From Anaerolineales bacterium (GTDB lineage Bacteria > Chloroflexota > Anaerolineae > Epilineales > JAANWY01), in assembly GCA_018263655.1 (NCBI GenBank), contig JAANWY010000076.1:1-6395 (forward strand): a DNA stretch of 6,395 nt, written 5' to 3'. Below, in pieces: positions 6,085 to 6,395 of the stretch (position 1 is its first letter; each line of letters begins with the position of its first letter). The notes under the pieces were generated by a model. The model did no database searches. It was not told the origin of the DNA and was given only the letters and a program-made list of their open reading frames with translations. The position numbers were made by a program, and so were the translations under genes.

Positions 6085-6259
6085 TGAATTCATTTCATCG
6101 TAATGCTTGCGGCGCACTCATATCCTATATCATTCTGTCTCTCTGATAGGCATCTAGATCCAAGCAACAAAATCCTGACCCAATACGCCTCGGGGTAGCT
6201 GCGTGGTGTATTCGATGCTATCTGAGTAAAGAGTGTGCCGTAAAGCACACTCTTTTTTT
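6085..6259 (+). ncRNA. Candidate structured small RNA or attenuator leader, about 170 nt
   Basis: A strong promoter (6050-6078) and a strong intrinsic terminator (6228-6259) bound this stretch, and no credible ORF lies on the plus strand. The RNA can fold as a long interrupted hairpin. Closing stem: 6110-6119 with 6231-6240 (10 pairs, one G-U), continued by GCTT (6105-6108) with AAGC (6243-6246). Middle stem: 6141-6154 with 6214-6226 (12 pairs, one bulge, one mismatch). Upper stem: 6182-6189 with 6205-6212 (8 pairs, one G-U), with a 15-nt loop rich in G. Large 5'-side loops lie at 6120-6140 and 6155-6181. The closing stem uses the bases that form the terminator, so the two folds exclude each other. 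It may be a free sRNA, perhaps 6S-like in size and shape, or a riboswitch-like leader for a gene beyond the window. I recognise no Rfam family. The exact 5' end is inferred. Confidence 0.55.
6228..6259 (+). terminator. Intrinsic terminator
   Basis: AAAGAGTGTGC (6228-6238) pairs perfectly with GCACACTCTTT (6245-6255) around a 6-base loop, CGTAAA. A run of seven T (6253-6259) follows. This is a textbook plus-strand terminator, ending the transcript about 173 bases after the predicted start. Confidence 0.92.
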
Positions 6260-6395
6260 GTTTTGGCGTCATTTTTGGACTTTGGACAAAAGGCGCAGTG
6301 TGAGTGAACATAAAATCGCGCTTTTCGGCGGTTAGAGCGGAAAATGCCGCTTCTTTAAGCTATCGGCCGAATTATTCAGGGGTTTGAGCTGTAGG
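6260..6395. other. Window tail, no gene recognised
   Basis: No reading frame with a ribosome binding site and family-like sequence is seen. A tandem TTTGGAC pair lies at 6274-6287, and a weak hairpin AGCGG (6336-6340) / CCGCT (6347-6351). If the RNA upstream is a leader, its target gene would have to begin at or beyond the window end. Confidence 0.5.

Noticed and set aside
6090..6311. 73-aa minus-strand frame across the structured RNA
   Set aside because: It runs through the plus-strand terminator and both arms of its stems, has no ribosome binding site and shows no recognisable protein pattern.
6303..6392. Small plus-strand frame starting GTG near 6303, as a possible target of the RNA leader
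   Set aside because: It is under 30 codons, ends before the window does, and lacks a ribosome binding site or recognisable sequence.

Overview
This 6.4 kb window looks like an accessory part of a bacterial chromosome. It holds an exopolysaccharide (EPS) gene cluster bounded by repeat-rich, non-coding and RNA-encoding DNA. The genes at 1161-4901 are strongly GC-rich and full of GCCGGC. The left flank (1-1160) and right flank (4902-6395) are visibly less GC-rich. The gene families do not fix the organism. A Chloroflexota-like or similar free-living bacterium is only my impression; no rRNA or other taxonomic marker is present.

Layout. (1) 1-1098: a RAYT-type Y1 transposase gene (151-762) sits between same-orientation copies of a ~50-bp palindromic repeat. 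Two copies lie upstream and three downstream, with a constant 35-bp linker giving an 84/85-bp period. This is a transposase plus its presumed REP-like substrate. (2) 1117-1155: a 7-bp tandem repeat (AATTSAC) runs almost to the first EPS start codon. (3) 1161-4901: three overlapping, same-strand genes: two GT-B family 4 glycosyltransferases and a membrane polyprenyl glycosylphosphotransferase (WbaP/WcaJ type). (4) 4952-5361: a small FmdB-type zinc-ribbon gene with its own sigma70-like promoter. (5) 5377-5549: a non-coding element of nested inverted repeats resembling a MITE. (6) 5578-5991, minus strand: a promoter, a 99-aa small alpha/beta protein gene and a terminator hairpin. (7) 6050-6259, plus strand: a near-perfect promoter followed about 170 nt later by a strong intrinsic terminator, with no credible ORF between. 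The intervening RNA folds into a long interrupted hairpin whose closing stem competes with the terminator. It is a good candidate for an undescribed small RNA (possibly 6S-like) or a transcription-attenuation leader. (8) 6260-6395: no gene recognised.

How the genes work together. The glycosylphosphotransferase would load the first sugar-phosphate onto undecaprenyl phosphate at the membrane. The two cytosolic glycosyltransferases would then extend the lipid-linked repeat unit. No flippase, polymerase or export gene is in the window, so the cluster probably continues elsewhere. The strongest leads are the structured RNA at about 6085-6259 and the transposase/palindrome array at 1-1098.
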